Shown here piece by piece: positions 9,622 to 19,950 of a stretch of 64,000 nucleotides of DNA. Each line of letters begins with the position of its first letter. Within the stretch, counting starts at the first letter, position 1. This DNA comes from Archangium gephyra. GTDB taxonomy: Bacteria > Myxococcota > Myxococcia > Myxococcales > Myxococcaceae. The notes beneath the pieces were generated by a model. The model saw nothing but the letters and a program-made list of their open reading frames with translations. It had not been told where the DNA came from and made no database searches. The DNA lies in assembly GCF_001027285.1 (NCBI RefSeq), contig NZ_CP011509.1, positions 7,836,501-7,900,500 on the forward strand, read 5' to 3'. Position numbers and translations under genes: made by a program.

Positions 9622-10161
9622 GTGACGTCCATTGCCATCACGGAGTTCGAGACGCGGCTCCACTGGCAGCGCCACTGTGGTGCGCTGCTCTCTGGAGACC
9701 GGGCCTCCGCCATCCCGCTGGGCGGGCCCGAGGAGATGGAGGGGCCCTGGAGCGAGGGCCCGTGGAACCCCGAGACCCTGCTCGTCGGTGCCGTGGAGGG
9801 GCGAACCCTCCTGGCCTTCCTGGAGCAGGCGCGTTCCCTGGGCGTGGAGGTTCTTTTCTACCAGAGCTCCGCCGTGGCCCGCCGGGTGGACGGTCCTGAC
9901 GGGCTTCCCCACTATACGGACTTGATCGTCCGCCCCCACGTGGCCGTCCGGAGCGAGCAGGACGCGAGCCTCGTGCGGGGGATCTTCGAGGCGCTCCCGG
10001 AGCGATGCTTCCCCAGCTCCATGCTGAAGCTCACCCCCCGCATCGAGCCCATCATCGACACCTGGGACGAGCAGCATGCGGCGGCGCTCGAGGAGGATCG
10101 CCGCTACCGGCAGACTTGGCGGTGGTGGGAGAGCGGGAGGGCGGCCGGTTATGAACCTTGA
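9622..10161 (+). CDS. OsmC-like protein lacking the peroxidatic cysteine
   Basis: The 179-residue protein follows the OsmC fold pattern. It has NPETLLVGAVEGRTLLAFLEQA (residues 49-70), then YTDLIVRPHVAV, then a C-terminal ERCFPSSML with Cys129. OsmC proteins reduce organic hydroperoxides with two cysteines. Here the first, normally in a GC-x-x-x motif, is replaced by Arg61, so peroxidase activity is unlikely. The GTG start at 9622 has GGAGG 7 nt upstream. It follows the CBS/USP stress genes and precedes an NtrC-type regulator. The assignment to OsmC is by pattern; the function is open. Confidence 0.65.
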   Translation: MTSIAITEFETRLHWQRHCGALLSGDRASAIPLGGPEEMEGPWSEGPWNPETLLVGAVEGRTLLAFLEQARSLGVEVLFYQSSAVARRVDGPDGLPHYTDLIVRPHVAVRSEQDASLVRGIFEALPERCFPSSMLKLTPRIEPIIDTWDEQHAAALEEDRRYRQTWRWWESGRAAGYEP

Positions 10162-10238
10162 CGTGACGTGCGGGGCATGGTTGCTCACCGTGTAGGAATC
10201 CGCCCCCTGGGGGGCGCTTGCTTGTTACGGTCCACACC

Positions 10239-11663
<1,425 letters not shown>

Positions 11664-11676
11664 CCCTCCGAGGAGC

Positions 11677-12777
11677 TCAGCGGACCAGGGGCAGGCGCAG
11701 GAAGAAGCGCGCCCCACCCTCCGGCGAGCCGCCCACCTCCAGCGTGCCGCCGTGCTGCGTCACGATGGCGTGGACGATGGACAGACCCAGGCCGGAGCCC
11801 TGGGCCTTGGTGGTGAAGAAGGGCTCGAAGAGCCGGTCCCGGATCTCCTCGGGCACGCCCGGACCCGTGTCGTCCACGAGGATCAACACCCGATCGCCCT
11901 CGCGCTCCGCGGAGACTCGGACGAGCCCGTCGGCCGGCGTGGCCTCCAGCGCGTTGAGGGCCAGGTTGATGAGCACCTGGCGCAAGCGCTCCTCCTCTCC
12001 CTGGACGGGAGGCACCGACTCGCCCCCGTCGCCCTCCAGCACCAGCCGCACCCGGCGCGCCTCCGCCTGGCCCGCGAGCAGATCCACCACGCGCTGCAGC
12101 AGCGGCTTCACCTCCACCGGCTCCGGGCGGAACTCGCGCGGCCGGGCGAACTGGAGGAAGTCCTCGAGGATGTGATCCAACCGGCGGATCTCATCGCGCA
12201 CCAGCAGCAGCGGCTCCAGCAGGTGGGGCTGCTGCTCCTCGGAGAGCCGGCGGATCCGCCGCTCCAGCACCGACAGCTGCAAGGCCGCCGCGTTGAGCGG
12301 GTTGCGGATCTCATGCGAGAGCCCGGCCGTCATGGTGCCCACCGCGGCGAGCTTCTCCGTCACCTGGGCCCGGCGCGCCAGCTCGCGCTTCTCCTCGTGC
12401 AGGCGCACCTGGCGCATGGCCTGCTCCAGCGTGAGGAGCAGCTCGTTGGGCGCGCAGGGCTTCATCAGGTAGGCGCACGCCCCCGCGCGCACCGCCGCCA
12501 CGGCCGTCTCCAGCGTGGCGAAACCGGTGAGCAGCACCACCTCGGACTCGGGCACCTTCTCCTTCAGCTCCCGGGCGAGCGCCGTCCCCTCCCCGTCCGG
12601 CAGCCGCAGGTCCACCAGCGCCACGTCGAAGCCCTCCCGGGCGCGCTCGCGGGCCTCGCGGCAACTGCTCGCCCCGTGCACCTGGTAGCCCGCGTCACCG
12701 AGCAGCTCCTGGAGGTTGTCGAGGAAGGCCGCGTTGTCGTCGACGACGAGCACGCGGGGATGCCTGGAGAGGCTCAT
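11677..12777 (-). CDS. Receiver-histidine kinase fusion (third gene of phosphorelay operon)
   Basis: 366 residues: an N-terminal receiver (Asp56 in LVDLRLP; Lys in LMKPC), then a HisKA domain with His155 in [13 protein letters not shown]. The HATPase domain has an N-box [17 protein letters not shown] and [10 protein letters not shown]. There are no membrane segments, so it is cytoplasmic. The receiver-first order suggests that a phosphoryl group received from upstream controls the kinase. Its ATG overlaps the stop of the double-receiver gene as ATGA, so the two are translationally coupled. It converges with the NtrC-type regulator, leaving only 13 bp between stop codons. Confidence 0.93.
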   Translation of the reverse strand: MSLSRHPRVLVVDDNAAFLDNLQELLGDAGYQVHGASSCREARERAREGFDVALVDLRLPDGEGTALARELKEKVPESEVVLLTGFATLETAVAAVRAGACAYLMKPCAPNELLLTLEQAMRQVRLHEEKRELARRAQVTEKLAAVGTMTAGLSHEIRNPLNAAALQLSVLERRIRRLSEEQQPHLLEPLLLVRDEIRRLDHILEDFLQFARPREFRPEPVEVKPLLQRVVDLLAGQAEARRVRLVLEGDGGESVPPVQGEEERLRQVLINLALNALEATPADGLVRVSAEREGDRVLILVDDTGPGVPEEIRDRLFEPFFTTKAQGSGLGLSIVHAIVTQHGGTLEVGGSPEGGARFFLRLPLVR

Positions 12778-13496
12778 GGGGTCCTCTGCCGGCGCGTGGC
12801 GTGGACGCGCTCCAGCACATCCAGCAGCCCGGCCGTATCGAAGGGTTTGGGAAAGACGTCCGTGTGCTCCGCCATGGCCATGGACGGGAGCGCCTCCGGG
12901 TAGGCCGTCATCACGAAGACCGGCAGGTCCGGGAAGCGCTCGCGCAGCCGCCGCAGGGCCTCCCCATCCGGCCCGCCTGGCAGCCGCAGGTCCACCAGCG
13001 CCACGAAGGGCCGGACCGAGGCCAGCTGCTCGGTGTCCAGCACCGAGCGCGCGGTGACGCACGAGAAGCCGCGGGTGCGCAACACCTCGGTGAGGTTGTC
13101 GCTGAGGGCCATGTCGTCCTCGACGAGCGCCACCAGGCCATCCCGGCGCGCCTCGGACAGCAGCGACACGAGCGTGGGAATGGGCACGGGCTTGGGCAGC
13201 ACCGCGAGCAGCCCCTCGCGCCGGGCCGTCTCCAGGTCATCCTCGCCGGGGTAGGCGGTGATGATCACGGCGGCGAGCCCTGGATCCACCTGGCGGATGC
13301 GGTGCACCGCCGCGGCCCCGCTCATGCCGGGCATCTTCATGTCGGTGAGGAGCACGTCGAAGACCTGGGAGCGCGCCAGCTCCAGGGCCCGCGCGCCCTC
13401 CGTCACCACCGTGGCCTCGTCTCCGCCGTCCCGGAGGATCTCCGCGAGGTTCTCCGCGAAGGCCTCGTTGTCATCCAACAGCAGGTATTTCCTCAT
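12774..13496 (-). CDS. Tandem double-receiver protein
   Basis: 240 residues made of two receiver domains and nothing else. Receiver 1 has Asp52 (LTDMKMPG) and Lys102 (LPKPV). Receiver 2 has Asp169 (LVDLRLPGG) and a Lys in FPKPFD. No DNA-binding or enzymatic output is present, so it can only relay or buffer phosphoryl groups or bind partners. It lies between two histidine kinase genes, 8 bp after the first and overlapping the second by 4 bases, which points to a His-Asp-Asp-His relay. ATG 13496 begins directly with the first beta strand (MRKYLLLDDN). Confidence 0.92.
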   Translation of the reverse strand: MRKYLLLDDNEAFAENLAEILRDGGDEATVVTEGARALELARSQVFDVLLTDMKMPGMSGAAAVHRIRQVDPGLAAVIITAYPGEDDLETARREGLLAVLPKPVPIPTLVSLLSEARRDGLVALVEDDMALSDNLTEVLRTRGFSCVTARSVLDTEQLASVRPFVALVDLRLPGGPDGEALRRLRERFPDLPVFVMTAYPEALPSMAMAEHTDVFPKPFDTAGLLDVLERVHATRRQRTP

Positions 13497-13504
13497 GCCG
13501 TCGC

Positions 13505-14656
13505 CTACGTCGAAGGGTGGGAAGGAAGCCGGACCACGAAACGCGCGCCATGGCCCTCGCGGGGCGAGTAGGCAATGGAGCCTCCGTGCCGCTCGATGAT
13601 GCGCTTGACGAGCGGCAGCCCCAGGCCGATGCCTCTCGCCTTGGTGGTCATCAACGGTTCGAACATGCGGCGCCGGATGGCGTCGCTGACGCCGGGCCCC
13701 GTGTCCTCCAGCACCAGCTCCACCCTGTCCGGGCCCGCCGAGGCCGACAGCGCCACCACGCCCTTCTCCCCCACGGCCTGCACGGCGTTCTCCAGCAGAT
13801 TGACGAAGACCTGGCGCATCTGCCCGGGGTCCCCCTGGAGCGTGGGCAGCCCCTCCAGCCCCTCGGCCTGGATGGACACCCCCTCGGGCGCGGGCACCGA
13901 GGTGAGCGCGTCCTTCCACACCTCGTCCAGCCGCAACGGCTCGCGCTTGAGCGGCCGGTCGCGGATCATGTCCAGCAGGTCCGTGACGATCCGGTTGGCC
14001 AGCACCACCTGCTCGCCAATGCGGTCCAGGTGCTTGGTGGCGCGCTCATCGGTGGCCAGGGGCCGGCCCTTGAGGATGAAGAGCGACGTCTCGATGACAC
14101 CCAGGGGATTGCGCAGCTCGTGCCCGATGGAGCCCACCAGCTGGCCGAAGGTGGACAACCGCTCGCTGCGCGCCTGCTGGGCGAGCAGGTCCTCCCGGTA
14201 GGTGTGCAGCATGATGGCCAGCTCGAGATCGAGGATCTTCCCGAGCGCCATCCGCGCGGAGCCCAGCAGCGCGGGCTGCTGCCCATAGTGCTGGTCGATG
14301 ATGCGGTTGAGCTCCTGCCGCAAGGTGTTCATCGCGCCGAACATGTAGTGCTGGGGCAGCGCGATGCGCACGTGCATGCGGCCGATACGGCAGCGCAGCA
14401 GGAAGTACTCCTCGTCCCAGGGCCCGCGCAGCAGCTGCTCCATCCAGGCCACCAGCGTCACCTTCAGGTGGCCCACCTGGCTCTCACCCGCCAGGGCGCT
14501 CCGCGCTCCCTCGTGCTGCAGGATGCGATCGTAGAAGACCTCCGAGATGGCCGGGAACTCGTGCCGGGCCAGCTCATGCAACGCACGGAGCGCCTGCTCG
14601 TCCTCCACCTCGAAGCGGACGTATCTCTTCAACTCCTCGAACAAGGTCTCAGCCAT
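13505..14656 (-). CDS. Globin-coupled sensor histidine kinase
   Basis: 383 residues. The N-terminal 150 have the protoglobin-type sensor pattern: [20 protein letters not shown], then [21 protein letters not shown] with a candidate haem-ligating His95, then [14 protein letters not shown] HisKA domain follows with His179 in [12 protein letters not shown]. The HATPase domain has [18 protein letters not shown] and [12 protein letters not shown]. Globin-coupled kinases usually sense oxygen or other gas ligands through haem. There is no transmembrane segment. It is the first gene of a three-gene operon with a double receiver and a receiver-kinase. Haem binding is inferred from pattern only. Confidence 0.85.
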   Translation of the reverse strand: MAETLFEELKRYVRFEVEDEQALRALHELARHEFPAISEVFYDRILQHEGARSALAGESQVGHLKVTLVAWMEQLLRGPWDEEYFLLRCRIGRMHVRIALPQHYMFGAMNTLRQELNRIIDQHYGQQPALLGSARMALGKILDLELAIMLHTYREDLLAQQARSERLSTFGQLVGSIGHELRNPLGVIETSLFILKGRPLATDERATKHLDRIGEQVVLANRIVTDLLDMIRDRPLKREPLRLDEVWKDALTSVPAPEGVSIQAEGLEGLPTLQGDPGQMRQVFVNLLENAVQAVGEKGVVALSASAGPDRVELVLEDTGPGVSDAIRRRMFEPLMTTKARGIGLGLPLVKRIIERHGGSIAYSPREGHGARFVVRLPSHPST

Positions 14657-14943
14657 TCGTAGGTGAACGTTCTAGCGCGCCCATCCTCGGGAAACATCGG
14701 GTGGACCCCACACGCCTGCATGGAAATCAACCCTGCGGGGAGTCAGGGCAGCAACCCCCCCCCGGCATCACGAGGCAAGAAGCACGCCATCAGAATAACT
14801 CCCGGAGCGGTTGCCCAGGCGTTCCTCAAGAGCGCAAGCCGTGCGGAATGGGGGGCTGGCGCGCAGCTTTTGCACACGAGGCTGGACCCCCGCGCCCCAC
14901 CCGGGCAGCCTGGGCGCCCTGCGGTCCTGACGAGGAGAACCCC

Positions 14944-15459
14944 ATGAAGCTCAAGGCGCTGTGTGTTGCCCTGTCCCTGCTCGCGATTCCCACGGTGGCG
15001 TCCGCCCAGAACCCGCTGGACCAGCTCAAGAAGTCCGCGGGGGACGCGGGCAAGGCCGCCATCGAGAAGCGCGTCAACGCGAAGCTGACGGAGGAGGCCC
15101 GCAAGAACCAGTGCAGCTTCAAGTCGGGCACCGACCAGCTCGAGCCCGGCTGCGACAAGAAGCTCAAGAACCTCACCAACGCCCTCGTCGAGGCGAAGAA
15201 GCAGCTCGATGCCGGCGGGGTGCAGAACTACAAGTTCGAGGTCTCCGGGCACACCGACTCGAGCGGCGACGCGGCCAAGAACAAGGAGCTCAGCGAGAAG
15301 CGCGCCGCCGTCATCGTCAAGGAGCTCGTCTCCCGGGGCGTGCCGGCTGGGGAGATCATCGCCGTGGGCCGCGGCTCGGAGCAGCCCCTGGTGAAGCCGG
15401 ACAACACGGCGGCCAAGAAGGCCAAGAACCGGCGCTACGAGATCCAGGTCCGGCTCTGA
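14944..15459 (+). CDS. OmpA-family periplasmic/outer-membrane protein
   Basis: 171 residues with a signal peptide (MKLKALCVALSLLAIPTVASA, cleaved after ASA). A lysine-rich helical stretch (about 22-60) leads to a C-terminal OmpA-like peptidoglycan-binding domain (VSGHTDSSGD, LSEKRAAVIVKEL, GRGSEQPL, NRRYEIQV). There is no N-terminal beta barrel, so it is probably a periplasmic protein tethered to peptidoglycan. A GAGGAG site lies 7 nt before the ATG. The MarR gene begins 27 bp downstream on the same strand. Confidence 0.9.
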   Translation: MKLKALCVALSLLAIPTVASAQNPLDQLKKSAGDAGKAAIEKRVNAKLTEEARKNQCSFKSGTDQLEPGCDKKLKNLTNALVEAKKQLDAGGVQNYKFEVSGHTDSSGDAAKNKELSEKRAAVIVKELVSRGVPAGEIIAVGRGSEQPLVKPDNTAAKKAKNRRYEIQVRL

Positions 15460-15485
15460 GCCGGCGGGCACGTGGTGTACAGTCC

Positions 15486-15950
15486 GTGACGATCGTGGCG
15501 CGCTCCCATCTCAAGCTCGATGAGTTCCTGCCGTACCGGCTCTCCCTCGCCTCCAACGCGGTGAGCCAGGTCATCGCCCGGGCCTACGAGGAACACTTCG
15601 GCCTCAAGATGCACGAGTGGCGCGTCATCACCGTGCTGGCCCAGGACGGCGAGCTCACCCAGCAGGAGATCGTCGGCCGCACGAAGATGGACAAGGTGAC
15701 GGTGAGCCGCGCCGCTCAGGTGCTCGAGCGGCGCAAGCTCCTGCGCCGGGTGACCAACGCCGACGACGGCCGCTCCCTCCGGCTCTCCCTCACCGCCGAG
15801 GGGCAGAAGCTCTACGCCCGCGTCGTCCCCGCCGCCCTGGAGCTCGAGGCGGAAGTCCTCGAGGGGCTCAGCGAGCGGGAGATCTCCGAGCTCAAGGACG
15901 TGCTCCACCGCCTCGAGGCGGCCGCCGAGCGCGTGCTCTCCCGTCGCTGA
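15486..15950 (+). CDS. MarR-family transcriptional regulator
   Basis: 154 residues with a winged helix: HEWRVITVLAQDGELTQQEIVGRTKMDKVTVSRAAQVLERRKLLRR is the helix-turn-helix region (about 45-90), and DDGRSLRLSLT is the wing. It sits directly upstream of the tyrosine degradation operon, with a repeat-rich intergenic stretch between. Such MarR regulators commonly respond to an aromatic intermediate (here plausibly hydroxyphenylpyruvate or homogentisate); that ligand is inferred. Start is the GTG at 15486. It may share a transcript with the OmpA-like gene. Confidence 0.88.
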   Translation: MTIVARSHLKLDEFLPYRLSLASNAVSQVIARAYEEHFGLKMHEWRVITVLAQDGELTQQEIVGRTKMDKVTVSRAAQVLERRKLLRRVTNADDGRSLRLSLTAEGQKLYARVVPAALELEAEVLEGLSEREISELKDVLHRLEAAAERVLSRR

Positions 15951-16021
15951 CGCGCCCCTGACGCACCGCGTCCAAAGCATCCGCCGCCGGACAGGCGCCC
16001 GCGTGCCCGCTTGCGCATTTA

Positions 16022-16056
16022 GTTTCAGATGTTACTGTTTCAGATGTTACTATCTG
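16022..16056. promoter_or_regulatory. Operator region of hppD: 15-bp tandem repeat plus inverted repeat
   Basis: GTTTCAGATGTTACT occurs twice back to back (16022-16036 and 16037-16051). The second copy runs into an inverted repeat CAGAT-N6-ATCTG (16041-16056). A TTGCGC (16011-16016) with TACTGT 16 bp later is a possible promoter overlapping the repeats. The position between the MarR gene and hppD makes it the likely MarR operator. Confidence 0.65.
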
Positions 16057-16089
16057 GGACGCTAGAGATAGTTCGGAGGACATCGGCTC

Positions 16090-17163
16090 ATGAGCAGCGC
16101 GGCGGAGAACACCCTCGGGTTGAATGGTTTCGAGTTCGTCGAGTTCACCTCGCCGGATCCCGGCAAGATGATCAGCCTCATCGAGCAGCTGGGCTTCACG
16201 GCCTACTCGATGCACCCGACGAAGGACGTGGTCCGCTACAAGCAGGGGGGCATCAACCTGCTGGTGAACCGCGACCCGAGCGGGCAGGCCGCCGAGTTCC
16301 GGAAGCACCATGGTCCCTCGGCCAGCGGCATGGCGTTCCGGGTGGCGGACGCGAAGAAGGCCTACGAGCTGGCGATCGAGCGCGGCGCGCGTCCGGCGGA
16401 CCCGATGTCCGGCACGCTGGGCTCCGACAGCTATGTCCTCCAGGGCATCGGGGGCAGCCTCCTCTATCTCGTGGACCGCTACGGGGCGAAGGGCTCGCTG
16501 TATGACGGCTGGCGCCAGATTCCCGGCGCCCAGGAGGCCGAGAAGAAGAACAGCGTGGGCCTCGACATCCTCGATCACCTCACGCACAACGTGCGCCGCG
16601 GCGAGATGCGCACCTGGTCGAGCTTCTACAACCGCGTGTTCGGGTTCACCGAGCAGAAGTACTTCGACATCAAGGGCCAGGCGACCGGCCTGTTCTCGCA
16701 GGCGATGATCGCCCCGGACCGTGCCATCCGCATCCCGCTCAACGAGAGCCAGGATGACAAGTCGCAGATCGCGGAGTTCATCAACCAGTACAACGGCGAG
16801 GGCATCCAGCACCTGGCGCTGACCACTCCCGACATCTACACGACGGTGGAGAAGCTGCGCGCGCGCGGCGTCATCTTCCAGGACACCATCGAGACGTACT
16901 ACGAGCTGGTGGACAAGCGGGTGCCGGGCCACGGCGAGGATCTGGCGCGGATGAAGCAGAACCGCATCCTCATCGACGGCAGCAAGTCCGAGGGCTTCCT
17001 GCTGCAGATCTTCACCGAGAACCTCTTCGGTCCCATCTTCTTCGAGGTCATCCAGCGCAAGGGGAACGAGGGCTTCGGCAACGGCAACTTCCAGGCGCTG
17101 TTCGAGTCCATCGAGCTCGATCAGATCCGGCGCGGCGTCATCAAGGTCGAGACCCGGAAGTAG
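16090..17163 (+). CDS. hppD: 4-hydroxyphenylpyruvate dioxygenase
   Basis: Fe(II) enzyme that converts 4-hydroxyphenylpyruvate to homogentisate in tyrosine breakdown. At 357 residues it has the normal two-domain vicinal-oxygen-chelate layout. Iron ligands are visible as His163 (LDHLTHNV), His241 (GIQHLALTT) and Glu319 (FFEVIQRKG). GGAGGA lies 9 nt before the ATG. It is the first gene of an operon with hmgA, fahA and a Rieske protein, behind a likely MarR operator. Confidence 0.97.
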   Translation: MSSAAENTLGLNGFEFVEFTSPDPGKMISLIEQLGFTAYSMHPTKDVVRYKQGGINLLVNRDPSGQAAEFRKHHGPSASGMAFRVADAKKAYELAIERGARPADPMSGTLGSDSYVLQGIGGSLLYLVDRYGAKGSLYDGWRQIPGAQEAEKKNSVGLDILDHLTHNVRRGEMRTWSSFYNRVFGFTEQKYFDIKGQATGLFSQAMIAPDRAIRIPLNESQDDKSQIAEFINQYNGEGIQHLALTTPDIYTTVEKLRARGVIFQDTIETYYELVDKRVPGHGEDLARMKQNRILIDGSKSEGFLLQIFTENLFGPIFFEVIQRKGNEGFGNGNFQALFESIELDQIRRGVIKVETRK

Positions 17164-17196
17164 TCATCCGGTAGAACGGGCTCGAGCGGAGGGAAC

Positions 17197-18510
17197 ATGG
17201 CGATCGACGGGTACATGCCGGGCTTCGGCAACGAGTTCACCACCGAGGCCGTCGCGGGAGCGCTTCCGGAGGGACAGAACTCTCCGCAGCGCGTCCCCTA
17301 CGGACTCTACGCCGAGCAGCTGTCGGGCACGGCCTTCACCGCGCCCCGGCGCGAGAACCGCCGCAGCTGGCTGTACCGGCTGCGTCCCAGCTCGAGCCAC
17401 GGGCCCTTCCGCCCGCTCCCGGAGGGTCTGCTGCGCAGTGGGCCCTTCGCCGAGACGCCCGCCACGCCCAACCGCCTGCGCTGGAACCCGCTCCCGCGTC
17501 CGGCCCAGCCCACGGACTTCATCGAGGGGCTGGTCACGTTCGGTGGGAACGGCTCGCCGTCGCACGGCGTGGGCGTGGGCATCCACCAGTACACCGCCAA
17601 CCGGTCGATGACCGACACCGTCTTCTACAACGCCGACGGGGAGCTGCTGATCGTCCCGCAGTCGGGGCGGTTGCGGCTCGTCACCGAGATGGGCGTGCTC
17701 GGGCTGGCACCGGGCGAGGTGGGCGTCGTCCCGCGCGGTGTGCGCTTCCGCGCCGAGCTGCCCGACGGCACGGCGTCCGGGTACATCTGCGAGAACTACG
17801 GGGGGCTGTTCCGGCTGCCCGATCTCGGGCCGATCGGCGCGAACGGACTCGCGAACCCGCGCGACTTCCTCACGCCGGTGGCCGCCTTCGAGGACGTGGA
17901 TCGCCCCACGCGCGTCGTGCAGAAGTTCCAGGGCCGCCTCTGGGCCGCCGAGCTGGACCACTCGCCGCTCGACGTCGTGGCGTGGCACGGCAACCTGGCG
18001 CCTTACAAGTACGACCTGGCGCGGTTCAACACGATCGGCACGGTGAGCTTCGACCATCCGGATCCGTCGATCTTCACGGTGCTCACCTCGCCGAGCGAGA
18101 GCCCCGGGGTGGCCAACTGCGACTTCGTCATCTTCCCGCCGCGGTGGATGGTGGCCGAGAACACCTTCCGGCCGCCGTGGTTCCACCGCAACATCATGAG
18201 CGAGTTCATGGGGCTGGTGCACGGTGCGTACGACGCGAAGGCCGAGGGCTTCTCGCCGGGCGGCGCGTCCCTGCACAACTGCATGAGCGGCCACGGCCCC
18301 GACCGGGAGACCTATGAGCGCGCGGTGGCGGCCAACCTCGCGCCGCACAAGATCGCCGACACGCTCGCGTTCATGTTCGAGACCCGCTGGGTCATCTCCC
18401 CCACGCGCTTCGCGATGGAGACCCCGGCCCTGCAGCGCGACTACGACGCCTGCTGGTCCAACTTCCCCAAGGCACGCCTGCCCGGTACGGGCACGGAGAC
18501 GAAGCGTTGA
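17197..18510 (+). CDS. hmgA: Homogentisate 1,2-dioxygenase
   Basis: Opens the ring of homogentisate to maleylacetoacetate using Fe(II). At 437 residues it has family length. Recognisable blocks are YMPGFGNEF at the start, [16 protein letters not shown], and the metal-site region [15 protein letters not shown] followed by [14 protein letters not shown]. It starts 33 bp after hppD, with GGAGGG 6 nt before the ATG. Its stop overlaps the TTG start of fahA. Confidence 0.97.
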   Translation: MAIDGYMPGFGNEFTTEAVAGALPEGQNSPQRVPYGLYAEQLSGTAFTAPRRENRRSWLYRLRPSSSHGPFRPLPEGLLRSGPFAETPATPNRLRWNPLPRPAQPTDFIEGLVTFGGNGSPSHGVGVGIHQYTANRSMTDTVFYNADGELLIVPQSGRLRLVTEMGVLGLAPGEVGVVPRGVRFRAELPDGTASGYICENYGGLFRLPDLGPIGANGLANPRDFLTPVAAFEDVDRPTRVVQKFQGRLWAAELDHSPLDVVAWHGNLAPYKYDLARFNTIGTVSFDHPDPSIFTVLTSPSESPGVANCDFVIFPPRWMVAENTFRPPWFHRNIMSEFMGLVHGAYDAKAEGFSPGGASLHNCMSGHGPDRETYERAVAANLAPHKIADTLAFMFETRWVISPTRFAMETPALQRDYDACWSNFPKARLPGTGTETKR

Positions 18511-19520
18511 AGCTCGCCTCATTGAAGTCGGGACGTGACGGCCGGCTCGTCGTCGTCTCGGATGACCTGGCCTGGTGCGCGGACGCCACGGCGATCGCGC
18601 CCACCCTGCAGCGTGCACTCGACGAGTGGGAGCGCTGCGAGGCGCCGCTTCGAGCGCTCGCGGCGGCCCTGAATCGTGGCGACGCGCCGAGGAGCCCGTT
18701 CTCCGAGGCGGAGTGTGCCTCTCCCCTGCCCCGCGCCTACCAGTGGGCGGATGGCTCGGCGTACGTGAACCACGTGGCGCTGGTGCGCAAGGCGCGCAAG
18801 GCGGAGATGCCCGAGAGCTTCTGGAGCGACCCCCTCATGTACCAGGGTGGCTCGGATGGTTTCCTCGGCCCGCGTGAGCCCATCCCGCTCGCGGACGAGA
18901 GCTGGGGCTGCGACCTGGAGGGCGAGGTCGCGGTCATCACCGGAGACGTGCGGCAGGGCGCGACGCGCGAGGAGGCCCTGAAGGCGATCCGGCTCGTCAT
19001 GCTGGTGAACGACGTGTCGCTGCGGAACCTCATCCCGGGCGAGCTGGCCAAGGGGTTCGGGTTCTTCCAGTCCAAACCGGCCTCCTCCTTCTCGCCGGTG
19101 GCCGTCACGCCGGACGAGCTCGGCGGCGCATGGCGCGAGGGCAAGCTGCACGGGGCGCTGCGCGTCTCGTTGAACGGAGAGCCCTTCGGGCGCGCGGACG
19201 CGGGCGTCGACATGACGTTCGACTTCGGCACCCTGGTGGCCCACGCCGCGAAGACGCGCGACCTGTGCGCGGGCACCATCATCGGCTCGGGCACCGTGTC
19301 CAACCGCGATGCGGATGGCGGTCCCGGCAAGCCCATCCGGGATGGTGGGCTCGGCTACTCCTGTATCGCCGAGGTGCGGACCGTCGAGACCCTCCTGGCG
19401 GGCGCCCCCAAGACGCCCTTCCTGCGTCACGGGGACCGCGTGCGCATCGAGATGCAGGATGCGGCGGGCCGTTCCCTCTTCGGCGCGATCGAGCAGACTG
19501 TCGCGGCTCCGCGCCGATGA
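18507..19520 (+). CDS. fahA: Fumarylacetoacetate hydrolase
   Basis: FAH-family hydrolase of 337 residues, expected to split fumarylacetoacetate into fumarate and acetoacetate. Family features are [16 protein letters not shown] (acidic metal ligands), [35 protein letters not shown] and [13 protein letters not shown]. The TTG start overlaps the hmgA stop as TTGA, so translation is coupled. The operon lacks an obvious maleylacetoacetate isomerase gene (maiA). Confidence 0.93.
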   Translation: MKLASLKSGRDGRLVVVSDDLAWCADATAIAPTLQRALDEWERCEAPLRALAAALNRGDAPRSPFSEAECASPLPRAYQWADGSAYVNHVALVRKARKAEMPESFWSDPLMYQGGSDGFLGPREPIPLADESWGCDLEGEVAVITGDVRQGATREEALKAIRLVMLVNDVSLRNLIPGELAKGFGFFQSKPASSFSPVAVTPDELGGAWREGKLHGALRVSLNGEPFGRADAGVDMTFDFGTLVAHAAKTRDLCAGTIIGSGTVSNRDADGGPGKPIRDGGLGYSCIAEVRTVETLLAGAPKTPFLRHGDRVRIEMQDAAGRSLFGAIEQTVAAPRR

Positions 19521-19882
19521 CCGCGGGACGTACGCGCGTCTTCGAGACTCCCGCTGGCGTCGCGCTCTGTACGCTCGACGCCCTGGCGGATCCCGGAGCG
19601 CGCAACGTCGTCCTGCAGATCGATGACGCCTTCTTCCACGGCTTCCTCGTGCGCACCGGCGAGACCGTCCGGGGCTACGTGGACCGTTGCCCGCACCAGG
19701 GGCTGCCGCTGGCGCAGAAGCTCGACAGCTACCTGACGCCCGACGGCCGGCTGATCTCCTGCTCCTGGCATGGGGCGCTCTTCCAGTTGGACGACGGGAT
19801 GTGCGTGGGCGGACCGTGCTCCGGCCAACGGCTGACGCCCTGGCCCGTCACGGTCGAGCACGGTGTGGTGAAGACCGCCTGA
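19517..19882 (+). CDS. Rieske [2Fe-2S] ferredoxin-like protein
   Basis: 121 residues forming a single Rieske domain. The cluster motif is complete: CPHQGLPL at about residues 58-65 and CSWHG at about 79-83, giving two Cys and two His. There is no signal peptide or membrane anchor. The ATG overlaps the fahA stop as ATGA, so it is coupled to the tyrosine operon. Its electron partner is not known. It may deliver electrons to, or keep reduced, an oxygenase in the same pathway; that is inference from position. Confidence 0.9.
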   Translation: MTAGRTRVFETPAGVALCTLDALADPGARNVVLQIDDAFFHGFLVRTGETVRGYVDRCPHQGLPLAQKLDSYLTPDGRLISCSWHGALFQLDDGMCVGGPCSGQRLTPWPVTVEHGVVKTA

Positions 19883-19950
19883 GAATGAGTGGCGCGGACG
19901 TCCGTGCCCCTGCATCTTGCGGCGCGTCATCTCCACCCAGGAGGCTCTCC

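Noticed and set aside
9500-9899. C-terminal extension of the universal stress protein if read without frameshift
   Set aside because: After about 9190 this frame is Arg/Ser/Pro-rich and overlaps the OsmC-like gene, while the -1 frame continues the USP domain to a stop at 9499.
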